A DNA stretch of 64,000 nt from Caldilineaceae bacterium (lineage in GTDB: Bacteria > Chloroflexota > Anaerolineae > Caldilineales > Caldilineaceae): positions 1-64,000 of the forward strand of contig JACKBA010000015.1 in assembly GCA_020634815.1 (NCBI GenBank). The letters run 5' to 3'. This document shows, piece after piece, positions 26,412 through 37,117 of this stretch (the first letter of the stretch is position 1; each line of letters begins with the position of its first letter). The notes beneath the pieces are model-generated. The model was given only the letters and a program-made list of their open reading frames with translations, did not search any database and was not told the origin of the DNA. The position numbers and the translations under genes were made by a program.

Positions 26412-28274
26412 ATGAACGCGGATCGTTTGGAGTTTCAGAATGTGCGGCCGGTTGCCCTGGTGCCGGTTACCGTCGCTTTGATTGCTGCCGCGCTGTTGAT
26501 CACAGCGGGCGGTACGACCTTTGGCGACAACGGCTGGTGGGCGTTTGGCTTCCTGACCTACGTACCGATGGCGCTGCGCTGGCTGGCCGGCGCGTTGATT
26601 GTGCTGGCGAGCGTGCCCTTTGCCTACGGCTGGTGGCGGCCGCTGCGCCGGCTGGTGATCCCCTGGTGGGCGGCGCTACCGACGGCGCTGGCGGCCTTCT
26701 GGGTATTCCGCGAGCGGACCTGGCACGGCGACGCGCTCTACAAGGTCGACCTGCTGACAAAGCAGCCGCTGCAAGCCAACCCGTACGTGTGGAAGGAACC
26801 GCTGGACAGCCTGCTGGAGTATGCGCTGAGCGGCCTGGTGCAGCCCGTCGGGCTCGGCCCGGATGTGGCCATTGCCCTGATGAGCGTGGCGGCCGGGGGC
26901 GTCTTCGTGCTGGCGACGTGGGCGGCTGCGACATGGCTGGCGGGCAGCACGCTGCGGCGCCTTGTCGTCTATACTGCGCTCCTCGCCGGCGGGACAAGCC
27001 TGCTCTGGTTCGGCCACGTGGAGAATTATAGCTGGTCGACGGCCATGGCCTTTGCCACGCTGGCCCTTGCCGTGGGATACCTTGGCGGGCGCGCACCGCT
27101 GTGGGCGGTGGCCGTTGCCGGCGGCGCTGCCGTCAGTTTTCACCCGCAGGCAGCGTTCGTCTTGCCGGCGCTCCTGGTGCTGCTGCGGCGCGATCGCTGG
27201 CTGCGCCAGATTGTGACACTGGTTCTCGGCGGGCTGGTCGTGCCCTTGCTGACAGCGGGTGTGTTCTGGTGGCTGAAGGTACCGCCGCCCGGATTGGATG
27301 GCGGTTTTGCCGGCGACCCGCAGCTCTTCTGGACGCCCATGCAGGCCTTGGCGCCGGCGCAACTGGCCGAGGCGCTGCAGAACCTGTGGCTCATCGCGCC
27401 GCTGTGGCCGTTGTGGATCGGCGCCGGGGTCTGGGGAACTGCCCAGCCTGGATTGCGCCGCGATCGCACCTTCCTCCTTCTGACCGTTGCCGCATCAGGT
27501 GTACTCTTCTATTTCTTCGCCTTCCAAAATGACCTGGCCCGGCATCGCGACTGGGATCTCTTTGCTATCGCAGGGCCACCGCTGGCGCTGTGGGGCGTTT
27601 GCGCGTGGCTGCGGCTGCTGGACATGGCGCCTTCACCGCGCGCTGCCGCGACCCTGCGCCAGTCACTGGCGACCGCCCTGGTCTTTGCCACAGCGTTTAC
27701 AATCTTCTGGGTCGGCGTGAACCACACATACACCTTGGTGCGGCCCAATTCGGCCGAGCGTGAACTCTACGCCCGCTACCGGCTGCTGGACCTCGCGACG
27801 CTGCTGCGGCAGACGACCATCACCCCCGACGCGCCCATCTGCACCGAGGCGACCGGCTGCGAGCGCGTAGCGCTGACCGAATTCACCATGCCGCAAAGCG
27901 GTGACACGCGGCCGGTGATTTTCGCCCACGCGCCTGCCGAGATTTCTATGCCGCTGACCGTACCGGCCGAGCGCTCGTTTCTGTGGCTCAGCCCGGCGCT
28001 CGATCCGCAGGCGTGGAATTGGGGTGGAGACGGCGTTACCTTCACCGTGCAGGTGCGCAGCGATGCCGGCGAGGCGACGTTGTGGTCGCGGCACATCACC
28101 CCGGCCGACCCCGCCGATCGTGACTGGCAGCAGGCATTCGTGCCTCTGGATGAGTACCGCGGCCAGGCAATTACGCTGGTACTGGCGACCGATCCTGGCC
28201 CGGCCGGGGATGATGCCGGCGACCGGGCAGGGTGGGGCATGCCGTGGCTGATGCGCGGGACAGTGGCGCCGTAG
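26412..28274 (+). CDS. Polytopic membrane protein, GT-C glycosyltransferase-like
   Basis: The 620-residue protein has about ten hydrophobic segments between residues 13 and 440 and a soluble C-terminal part. The loop ERTWHGDALYKVDLL, followed by NPYVWKEPLDSLLEYAL, could hold the acidic catalytic residue of a GT-C enzyme, but it is not a textbook motif. LWFGHVENYSWSTAMAF and FHPQAAFVLPALLVLL resemble uncharacterised Chloroflexota membrane proteins of this class. The C-terminal region (FTVQVRSDAGEATLWSRH onward) is a different soluble domain from that of its neighbours, perhaps a jelly-roll. It is divergent from the GT39 operon and may share its promoter region (26178-26411). Confidence 0.7.
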   Translation: MNADRLEFQNVRPVALVPVTVALIAAALLITAGGTTFGDNGWWAFGFLTYVPMALRWLAGALIVLASVPFAYGWWRPLRRLVIPWWAALPTALAAFWVFRERTWHGDALYKVDLLTKQPLQANPYVWKEPLDSLLEYALSGLVQPVGLGPDVAIALMSVAAGGVFVLATWAAATWLAGSTLRRLVVYTALLAGGTSLLWFGHVENYSWSTAMAFATLALAVGYLGGRAPLWAVAVAGGAAVSFHPQAAFVLPALLVLLRRDRWLRQIVTLVLGGLVVPLLTAGVFWWLKVPPPGLDGGFAGDPQLFWTPMQALAPAQLAEALQNLWLIAPLWPLWIGAGVWGTAQPGLRRDRTFLLLTVAASGVLFYFFAFQNDLARHRDWDLFAIAGPPLALWGVCAWLRLLDMAPSPRAAATLRQSLATALVFATAFTIFWVGVNHTYTLVRPNSAERELYARYRLLDLATLLRQTTITPDAPICTEATGCERVALTEFTMPQSGDTRPVIFAHAPAEISMPLTVPAERSFLWLSPALDPQAWNWGGDGVTFTVQVRSDAGEATLWSRHITPADPADRDWQQAFVPLDEYRGQAITLVLATDPGPAGDDAGDRAGWGMPWLMRGTVAP

Positions 28275-28359
28275 GAAGCGCCGGCGCCACCTGGAGCGTC
28301 ATAGCGACAACGGTCAGGGTCTTTGCCGGCCAAGGAACTTTGTGCAGGAGTAACACGGC

Positions 28360-29363
28360 GTGACATTTGACAAACAAACGATGCTCGATGCACATGTCGC
28401 ATTTGAATTGCAGCGCTGGCAGCAAGCGTCGCTGCGCGCCACGATCGGCGAGGAGGCGGGCGCGCTCGTTGCGTGGATGGAGACCGTCTCGCTCAATGAG
28501 ATCGTTGGCTCCGAGCAGGTGATGGGTTTCGTTCGCCGTATCGTCATCGATCGGCCGCTTGCGCCGGAGGCCGTCGACTCGATCCGTGAGTGTGCAGGTG
28601 GCCTTCGAGATGCTCAGTGAGGACTGTAACGCCGCTGGGCGCTCCTGCCGCCCGCTGTACGATCGGCTCGCCGCCAACGTGATCGGTATGGAGGGATCTG
28701 CGCTGGGGAAGTCACGCACCAGGTTGTGACCAGTTCGGTTTACCATGCTCATCTCGACGTGCTCTATCATGGCATCAAAGACTTCGTACTCGAAGTGAAA
28801 ATGCCATCGCGGAAGGAAAATTCCTGGCGCCACGTCGTTGGTGCGCTTCGGGCACAACGCGTTTATCCAGCACAGCGCCGCAGGTCGAGAGAAAGATGAT
28901 CGACAGGCGGCTGATTGCCTTCATCCTGACAACATCCAGGGAGACGATCACCGAGGCAGGCGCGTTTCTCTTACGGCAGTCCGATGTGCCGATGATGGAG
29001 TCAGTAGCCGGCGAGTTGTGGAGCAGATTCGCGAAGGTGATTTCTGCGCTTTCCGGCGGCGGCATTGATCCACAGCCGCTGATGAACTGGTCGAGGAATC
29101 GTCATAGACTTCTGGCTGCACTTCAGAGCCACGCCCTTTATGTGAATTCGTGGGGCAGGTTGTGCGCAACTACTTCCTGCGCAACGGGAAGAAATCGCTG
29201 CGCACGCTGCTCGACGGATTGGGCGTCACCAGCGAGTTGCTCGCCGACGAGATTCGCCGAAAAGCGGTAGCGCCAGCCATAACCGTGGCGCGTGCGCAAG
29301 TGGTTCCTCGAAAGCCAGAATCAGGCGCAGGCTGGCCGCGTTCACGGCAGCTACACGCCATAG
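28360..29363 (+). pseudogene. Frameshifted hypothetical protein gene
   Basis: A GTG start at 28360 with AGGAG upstream opens an 86-codon frame, but the similar-looking continuation shifts frame repeatedly: a segment with VAFEMLSEDCNAAG from about 28591, MIDRRLIAFILTTSRETIT from 28896, VVRNYFLRNGKKSLRTLLDGLGVTSELLADEI from about 29156, and a last part with VRKWFLESQ ending at a TAG at 29361-29363. Each piece makes protein-like sequence, so an original protein of roughly 330 residues is implied. I do not recognise the family. Whether the shifts are real decay or consensus errors cannot be told from the sequence. Confidence 0.6.
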
Positions 29364-29383
29364 AGCAGCCAGCCTCTACCCGT

Positions 29384-32346
<2,963 letters not shown>

Positions 32347-32476
32347 GCCAGGTAGCATAGCGGGAACGCGCGATGCGCGCAATTGGGGGAAGGGGCGAGT
32401 TGCGAGGGGCAAGTTCAGGTGTGAGTGTTCCGGCGCGCCGCCCAATGAGCAACATGCTGGAAAAGGAGCATTGCCA

Positions 32477-32746
32477 ATGTGCCGAAATATTGTGCCGCTG
32501 TTCAACCTTGAGCCGGCAGTGACCGAAGAGGAGGTCCAGGCCGCTGCGCTGCAATTCGTGCGCAAAGTGAGCGGCTATCGCCAGCCTTCGCAGGCGAACC
32601 AGGTCGCCTTCGACCGCGCTGTTGCCGAAATTGCCGGCTCGGTGCGCACGTTGCTCAACGAACTGGTGACCGCGCAGTCGCCGCGTACCCGCGCCGACAT
32701 GGCCGCCAAGGCGCAGGCACGCGCACGCCGGCGCTATTCCTCGTGA
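32477..32746 (+). CDS. DUF2277 family small protein
   Basis: The 89-residue product (start at 32477, AAGGAG 9 bp upstream) reads MCRNIVPLFNLEPAVTEEEV, then AALQFVRKVSGYRQPSQAN, then FDRAVAEIAGSVRTLLNEL and a basic tail ending ARARRRYSS. This is the full, intact pattern of the DUF2277 family, whose members begin MCRNI and are 80-95 residues long. The molecular function of the family is not known to me. The stop overlaps the 3' end of the convergent YqhA-type gene by 13 bp. The open frame extends upstream to 32276, but the ribosome-binding site and family N-terminus fix the start. Confidence 0.88.
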   Translation: MCRNIVPLFNLEPAVTEEEVQAAALQFVRKVSGYRQPSQANQVAFDRAVAEIAGSVRTLLNELVTAQSPRTRADMAAKAQARARRRYSS

Positions 32747-33252
32747 TCCGGCTCCGCCTCTTCGATGCGCAGGAAGTAGGCGACGGCCACGATCACGGCG
32801 CCGATGCTCAGCCCGATCCACAGGATGTCGATGCCGCTGTCCCACTGCACGGCCTGGATCAGAAAGATCACGGCCAGTACGGTGATCACCATGCCGGCTA
32901 GCCGCTTCTCCAGATCGCCGACACCATGGGCGCGCAGCCAGGGCGGCAATCCGTCGATCGGGCTGACAAACAACTGGTAGAGCCCCAGGGCGATTACGAT
33001 CAGCACGATCGCAACCAGGAAGGTATCGACGGTCTCGACAAGTTCAATCTTTAGGTGCCCGCTCATATGGGCCTCGCCGATACTGGCAAAGGCGGAGAAA
33101 ATGGCGGAGAGCAGGTCGAGTGTGCCGGCGATCAGCAGGAAGATGGCGCCGACGAAGGTGCCGAAGACCGCCAGGATGGTGATGTAGCGGCTCCATCCCA
33201 CGGCGCTCAACATCGCGCTGCCGCTGGATTTCTTTTGCGCCGGGTCTGACAT
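32734..33252 (-). CDS. YqhA/UPF0114 family inner-membrane protein
   Basis: The 172-residue protein has four hydrophobic helices: YITILAVFGTFVGAIFLL, TFLVAIVLIVIALGLYQLF, GMVITVLAVIFLIQAV and ILWIGLSIGAVIVAVAYFL. Between the second and third lies the conserved-looking LFVSPIDGLPPWLR. Length and layout match YqhA/UPF0114 membrane proteins, for which no biochemical function is established. It starts 10 bp after the preceding small membrane protein and probably shares its transcript. Confidence 0.85.
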   Translation of the reverse strand: MSDPAQKKSSGSAMLSAVGWSRYITILAVFGTFVGAIFLLIAGTLDLLSAIFSAFASIGEAHMSGHLKIELVETVDTFLVAIVLIVIALGLYQLFVSPIDGLPPWLRAHGVGDLEKRLAGMVITVLAVIFLIQAVQWDSGIDILWIGLSIGAVIVAVAYFLRIEEAEPDHEE

Positions 33253-33261
33253 GGCGTCCCC

Positions 33262-33681
33262 CTACTGCCCAAACGCAGCGCGCACGTGCGGGCGCAGCAG
33301 ATAGAAGACGATGCCACCGGGGATGAGCAGCCCGAAGGCGCCGCAACAGAAGACGAACAAGCCGCCGCTGAACATGCCGAAGATTCCCTGCACCAGCGTC
33401 AGCGCCGCGCCCAGCAGCGCCAGCATCCACGCCCACCGCCGCATGCCCAGCAGCCCAAAGGCAACGATCAACTGCACGATCGCGCTGATGATGCCGATAA
33501 AGCCGGCCCATGTATTGCTGCCGCCAAACGAACGCAGGTCTTCCGCACTGAAGAGGAAGCCGGTCATCCAACTGAGGCCGCCCACGCCGAAGACGAGCAG
33601 GCTCCAGATGGTCGATACGATGGCGAGCAGGATGAATACAATCGCCAGCAAGGTGATGCCGCCGGGACGCTGCTGAATCAT
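33262..33681 (-). CDS. Small membrane protein, four predicted helices
   Basis: The start is placed at the ATG at 33681, which has GGAG about 10 bp upstream; the frame is open to 33804 but the additional 41 codons have no such site. The 139-residue product begins MIQQRPGGITLLAIVFILLA and has about four hydrophobic segments (WSLLVFGVGGLSWMTGFL, IISAIVQLIVAFGLLG, WAWMLALLGAALTLVQGIF, VFCCGAFGLLIPGGIVFYLL) and a short basic tail LLRPHVRAAFGQ. This type of small protein is common in Anaerolineae and has no assigned function. It is 10 bp upstream of the YqhA-type gene. Confidence 0.75.
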   Translation of the reverse strand: MIQQRPGGITLLAIVFILLAIVSTIWSLLVFGVGGLSWMTGFLFSAEDLRSFGGSNTWAGFIGIISAIVQLIVAFGLLGMRRWAWMLALLGAALTLVQGIFGMFSGGLFVFCCGAFGLLIPGGIVFYLLRPHVRAAFGQ

Positions 33682-33868
33682 GGAAGTCTCCGTTTCGAGT
33701 TTGAAGGATTGATCGCAAGAGTCTGTCGGTGGGCGGGCCTGCCCTGAGAAAAGTATATCCAGTTGCGCCCGCTCCTGCAACAGCAGTTGTCGTGCGCCGC
33801 ACATCGGCGCAGTGTGCTATGATCAGTCAAGATTCACCATCCACACCCAACCCAAGAAGGAGCCAATC

Positions 33869-34885
33869 ATGAGTTCACGCGTGCGGTGGGGTCTGCTCTC
33901 CACGGCCAACATCAACAAGGCACTGATCGGTCCGTTGCAGGAATCGGAGCGTAGCGAATTGGTGGCCGTCGCCAGTCGCGATCTGGAGCGCGCAAAGGTA
34001 TACGCCGGTCGCCACGACATCCCCAAGGCGCACGGCAGCTACGAGGCGCTGCTGGCCGATCCCGAAGTCGACGCCGTTTACCTGTCGCTGCCCAATGGCA
34101 TGCACGCTGAGTGGTCCATCAAGGCGGCGCAGGCCGGCAAGCATGTGCTTTGCGAGAAGCCGCTGGTCGTCTCGCCGGCGGAGTTCGATCGCGTCGAAGC
34201 GGCCGTGCGCGCAAGCGGCGTTACGCTCTTCGAGGCGTTCATGTACCTGCACCACCCGCAGACGCGTCTGGCACTGGAAATGGCGCGCACCGGACGATTG
34301 GGCAAGCTCCAGTTGATCAACAGTTGGTTCAATTTTTATCTGCCGCCCGAACGCGCCACAAATGTCCGCCTCAGCGCCGACCTGACCGGCGGCTCAGCCT
34401 GGGATGTGGGCGTCTATCCCAACAGCCTCGCCATCATGGCCGTCGGCGAGGGTGCGCCGGTGGAGGTGTGGGCGCAGCAGATCGTGGGCGAGAGCCGTGT
34501 CGACGTCGGCATGCGCGCCCAGCTCCTCTTTGCCGGCGGCGCGGTGGCACAGATCTCATCCGGCTTCCGCACCCCGTTTCGCGAGGCAGCCTATCTCGTC
34601 GGCGACCAGGGCATGGTGCAGATTGTGGAGCCGTGGAAGCCGGGGCTCTCGGGCCAGGAGAGCGTGATGACCCTCACGCGGCTCGACGGCTCGACCGAAG
34701 AGATCGTGACGCCCATCACCGATCCGTATCTCTGTGAAGTGCGGGCCATGGAAGCGTGCGTGCTCGACGGCGCAGCACCCGTCGTCAGCCTGACGGATTC
34801 ACGCAATTTCCTGCGCAGCATGCTGGCGATCTATGCGTCGGCGCGCAGTGGTGCGGTGGTAGAGGTTGCACAGCTCGAAGCCTAG
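33869..34885 (+). CDS. Gfo/Idh/MocA family oxidoreductase
   Basis: This 338-residue NAD(P)-dependent dehydrogenase starts at the ATG at 33869 (AAGGAG 10 bp upstream) rather than at the longer frame start 33812. The N-terminal Rossmann fold begins RVRWGLLSTANINKALI, and the catalytic EKP motif is E96-K97-P98 in VLCEKPLVVS. The C-terminal alpha/beta domain has LTGGSAWDVGVYPNSLAIMA with the usual D/H-type residues. Family members oxidise or reduce sugars, inositols or related polyols. It stands alone, followed by a repeat array, so its substrate is not suggested by neighbours. Confidence 0.93.
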   Translation: MSSRVRWGLLSTANINKALIGPLQESERSELVAVASRDLERAKVYAGRHDIPKAHGSYEALLADPEVDAVYLSLPNGMHAEWSIKAAQAGKHVLCEKPLVVSPAEFDRVEAAVRASGVTLFEAFMYLHHPQTRLALEMARTGRLGKLQLINSWFNFYLPPERATNVRLSADLTGGSAWDVGVYPNSLAIMAVGEGAPVEVWAQQIVGESRVDVGMRAQLLFAGGAVAQISSGFRTPFREAAYLVGDQGMVQIVEPWKPGLSGQESVMTLTRLDGSTEEIVTPITDPYLCEVRAMEACVLDGAAPVVSLTDSRNFLRSMLAIYASARSGAVVEVAQLEA

Positions 34886-34907
34886 AACCGGCAAAGAACG
34901 AGCGTCA

Positions 34908-35236
34908 ACCAGTAGTGACGACTTCAGTCGTTGTGTCCCCAGCAAAGAGCGACTGAAGCCGCCACTACTGGTCAGGCGTGTGTGATCGCCCGCCAACTCG
35001 TAGTGACGACTTCTGTCGTTGTGCCCCCAGCAAAGAGCGGCTGAAGCCGCCACTACTGGTCAGGCGTGTGTGATCGCCCGCCAACTCGTAGTGACGACTT
35101 CAGTCGTTGTGCCCCCAGCAAAGAGCGGCTGAAGCCGCCACTACTGGTCAGGCGTGTGTGATCGCCCGCCAACTCGTAGTGACGACTTCAGTCGTTGTGC
35201 CCCCAGCAAAGAGCGGCTGAAACCGCCACTACTGGT
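34908..35236. repeat. Tandem hairpin repeats, 88-bp period, four copies
   Basis: The motif TAGTGACGACTT recurs at 34913, 35001, 35089 and 35177, exactly 88 bp apart; the last copy is partial (60 bp) and abuts the stop codon of the aldehyde dehydrogenase gene. Each unit folds: the first copy has arms ACCAGTAGTG (34908-34917) and CACTACTGGT (34963-34972), plus an inner pair GACTTCAGTCG and CGACTGAAGCC around a CCCCAGCAAAGAG loop. Copies differ at a few positions that are mostly compatible with stem pairing (CGACTG/CGGCTG). It resembles REP/BIME-type or terminator-associated repeats between convergent genes. Confidence 0.85.
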
Positions 35237-36754
35237 TCAGCCGCCGAACTCGATCCCTTGCGCCAGCGGCAACTGGTTCGACCAATTGATCGTGTTGGTC
35301 TGGCGCCGCATGTAGGCCTTCCATGCATCCGACCCGGACTCGCGGCCGCCGCCCGTGTCCTTCTCGCCGCCAAACGCGCCGCCGATCTCCGCGCCCGACG
35401 TGCCGATGTTCACATTGGCAATCCCGCAATCCGACCCGACCGCGGCCAGGAATGTCTCTGACTCGCGCACACTGTCCGTGAAGATGGCTGACGACAACCC
35501 CTGTGTCACCCCGTTGTGCAGGGCCACGGCTTCCTCTAATTGCGCATACGACATGACATAAAGAATCGGCGCAAAGGTTTCTTCTTCCACAATCGCCGTT
35601 TGCCGCGGCATGCGGATGATGGTCGGCTCGACGAATTGCGGGCCGATGTCGGGCCGTGCCGCGCCGCCGGCGAGCACCGTGCCGCCATCCGCCACTGCAC
35701 GCTCGATGGCGCGTTGCATAGCAGCCACAGCGCGGCTCGTTGCCAGCGGCCCCATGAGCGTGCCGGGCTGGAGCGGGTCGCCGATGGGCACCTGGCGGTA
35801 CGCGTTGACCAGCCGGTCAGTCAGCGTGTCCACGATCGCCTCGTGGGCGATGATGCGCCGCGTGCTCGTGCAGCGCTGGCCGGCCGTGCCCACGGCGCCG
35901 AAGACAATGGCGCGCACCGCCAGGTCCAGGTCGGCCTTGTCGGAGACAACGATGGCGTTATTGCCGCCCAGTTCCAGCAGCGAGCGCCCCAGGCGCGCGG
36001 CCACCGTCTGCGCCACGCGCCGGCCCGTGGGGATGGAACCGGTAAAGGAGATGAGCGGCAGCCGCTGATCCTCGGCCATGAGCTGGCCGATGTCGCCGGC
36101 GCCGACAGCCAGCGTGAAGATGCCGGTCAGCCCGTGGTCGGCCATGACGCGATTGGCCAGATGCTGCACGGCGACGCCGCACAGCGGCACCAGTTCGCTC
36201 GGCTTCCAAATCATGGTGTCGCCACAGACGGCGGCAATCGCCGCATTCCACGACCAGACCGCCACGGGGAAATTGAACGCGGTGATGATGCCGATTGGAC
36301 CCAACGGGTGCCACTGCTCGTACATGCGGTGGCCGGGTCGCTCGGAGTGCATGGTCAGCCCGTAGAGCTGGCGCGAGAGACCGACAGCAAAGTCGCAGAT
36401 GTCGATCATCTCCTGCACCTCGCCAATGCCCTCGACGCGGATCTTGCCCATCTCCAGCGCCACCAGCTCGCCCAGCGGCTCGCGGTAGTCGCGCAGGATG
36501 GCGCCGATGTCGCGCACCACCTCGCCGCGCTTGGGCGCCGGTACGCTGCGCCAGGCGGCAAAGGCCTCGCGCGCGGCGGAGACCGCGGCGTCGTATGCGG
36601 CGGCGTCCGCCGGGATGACCGCAGCTATCGGCTCGCCGGTCGTCGGGTTGTAGGAGGTGATGGGCGGCGCGCTGCTCTCGATCCAGCCGTCAGGGCCGGT
36701 ACACACACCGGCGTTCGTCGGCTGAAGGTGCAACTTTTCCAGAAGAGCTTTCAT
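35237..36754 (-). CDS. Aldehyde dehydrogenase, ALDH7 (aminoadipate semialdehyde dehydrogenase-like)
   Basis: The 505-residue protein has the complete ALDH set: N161 in TAFNFPVAVWSWN, the Rossmann GS motif near FTGSIPTGRRV (237-247), the general base E261 (LLELGGNNA) and the nucleophile C295 (GTAGQRCTSTRR). NVNIGTSGAEIGGAFGGEKDTGGGRESGSDAWK near the C-terminus and the overall pattern match ALDH7A1/AmaB-type enzymes, which oxidise alpha-aminoadipate semialdehyde in lysine breakdown or betaine aldehyde. The exact substrate is inferred from family resemblance only. No other lysine-degradation gene lies nearby. The stop abuts the hairpin repeat array. Confidence 0.92.
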   Translation of the reverse strand: MKALLEKLHLQPTNAGVCTGPDGWIESSAPPITSYNPTTGEPIAAVIPADAAAYDAAVSAAREAFAAWRSVPAPKRGEVVRDIGAILRDYREPLGELVALEMGKIRVEGIGEVQEMIDICDFAVGLSRQLYGLTMHSERPGHRMYEQWHPLGPIGIITAFNFPVAVWSWNAAIAAVCGDTMIWKPSELVPLCGVAVQHLANRVMADHGLTGIFTLAVGAGDIGQLMAEDQRLPLISFTGSIPTGRRVAQTVAARLGRSLLELGGNNAIVVSDKADLDLAVRAIVFGAVGTAGQRCTSTRRIIAHEAIVDTLTDRLVNAYRQVPIGDPLQPGTLMGPLATSRAVAAMQRAIERAVADGGTVLAGGAARPDIGPQFVEPTIIRMPRQTAIVEEETFAPILYVMSYAQLEEAVALHNGVTQGLSSAIFTDSVRESETFLAAVGSDCGIANVNIGTSGAEIGGAFGGEKDTGGGRESGSDAWKAYMRRQTNTINWSNQLPLAQGIEFGG

Positions 36755-37117
36755 CAGAATCCCTCATTTTTGCAGATTGGGCGAAATAGTCGGCAGCGGG
36801 GCGTAGCAGGCACTTGTCTTGGCGCAGGCGCCCGGCTGGTTACCTTGCGCCCATCTTATCGCAGGCCCTGCATGGCGCCAAAGGTGACATCACATGCGGC
36901 TATCCAATAGATGGACCCTACGGCGCGCTACGTCATGGCCGGCGCAAATGATCCGTCCTTTTCTGGATGACAAGCATGCCGCGTGAGCCTACGCTGAGAC
37001 TTGGCCGATTGCTTCTTAATTCGATTTTGATGCCGATTGATGACCATTCAATTTCGCGCGTCTAGAGTGAAGGCAAATCATTGTGGCGTCTGCCACCCAA
37101 GTCCCAGGAGTAGGACC
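36755..37117. other. 363-bp divergent gap between ALDH and the giant surface protein
   Basis: No ORF with a credible ribosome-binding site was found here. It must hold the promoters of both divergent genes; clear -35/-10 pairs were not identified with confidence. A small hairpin GTGGC-GTCT-GCCAC lies at 37083-37096, directly before the Shine-Dalgarno of the surface protein (CCAGGAGTAGGACC). I could not match it to a known riboswitch class. Confidence 0.5.

Noticed and set aside
28948..29169. Minus-strand frames in the frameshifted region
   Set aside because: They are antisense to the broken plus-strand gene and have no coding signature.
34908..35236. 88-bp repeats considered as a CRISPR array
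   Set aside because: The whole 88-bp unit repeats, including the supposed spacer, and there are no cas genes.
37083..37096. Short hairpin ahead of the surface-protein Shine-Dalgarno, considered as part of a cyclic-di-GMP riboswitch
   Set aside because: The conserved riboswitch segments could not be recognised; only a 5-bp stem is present.
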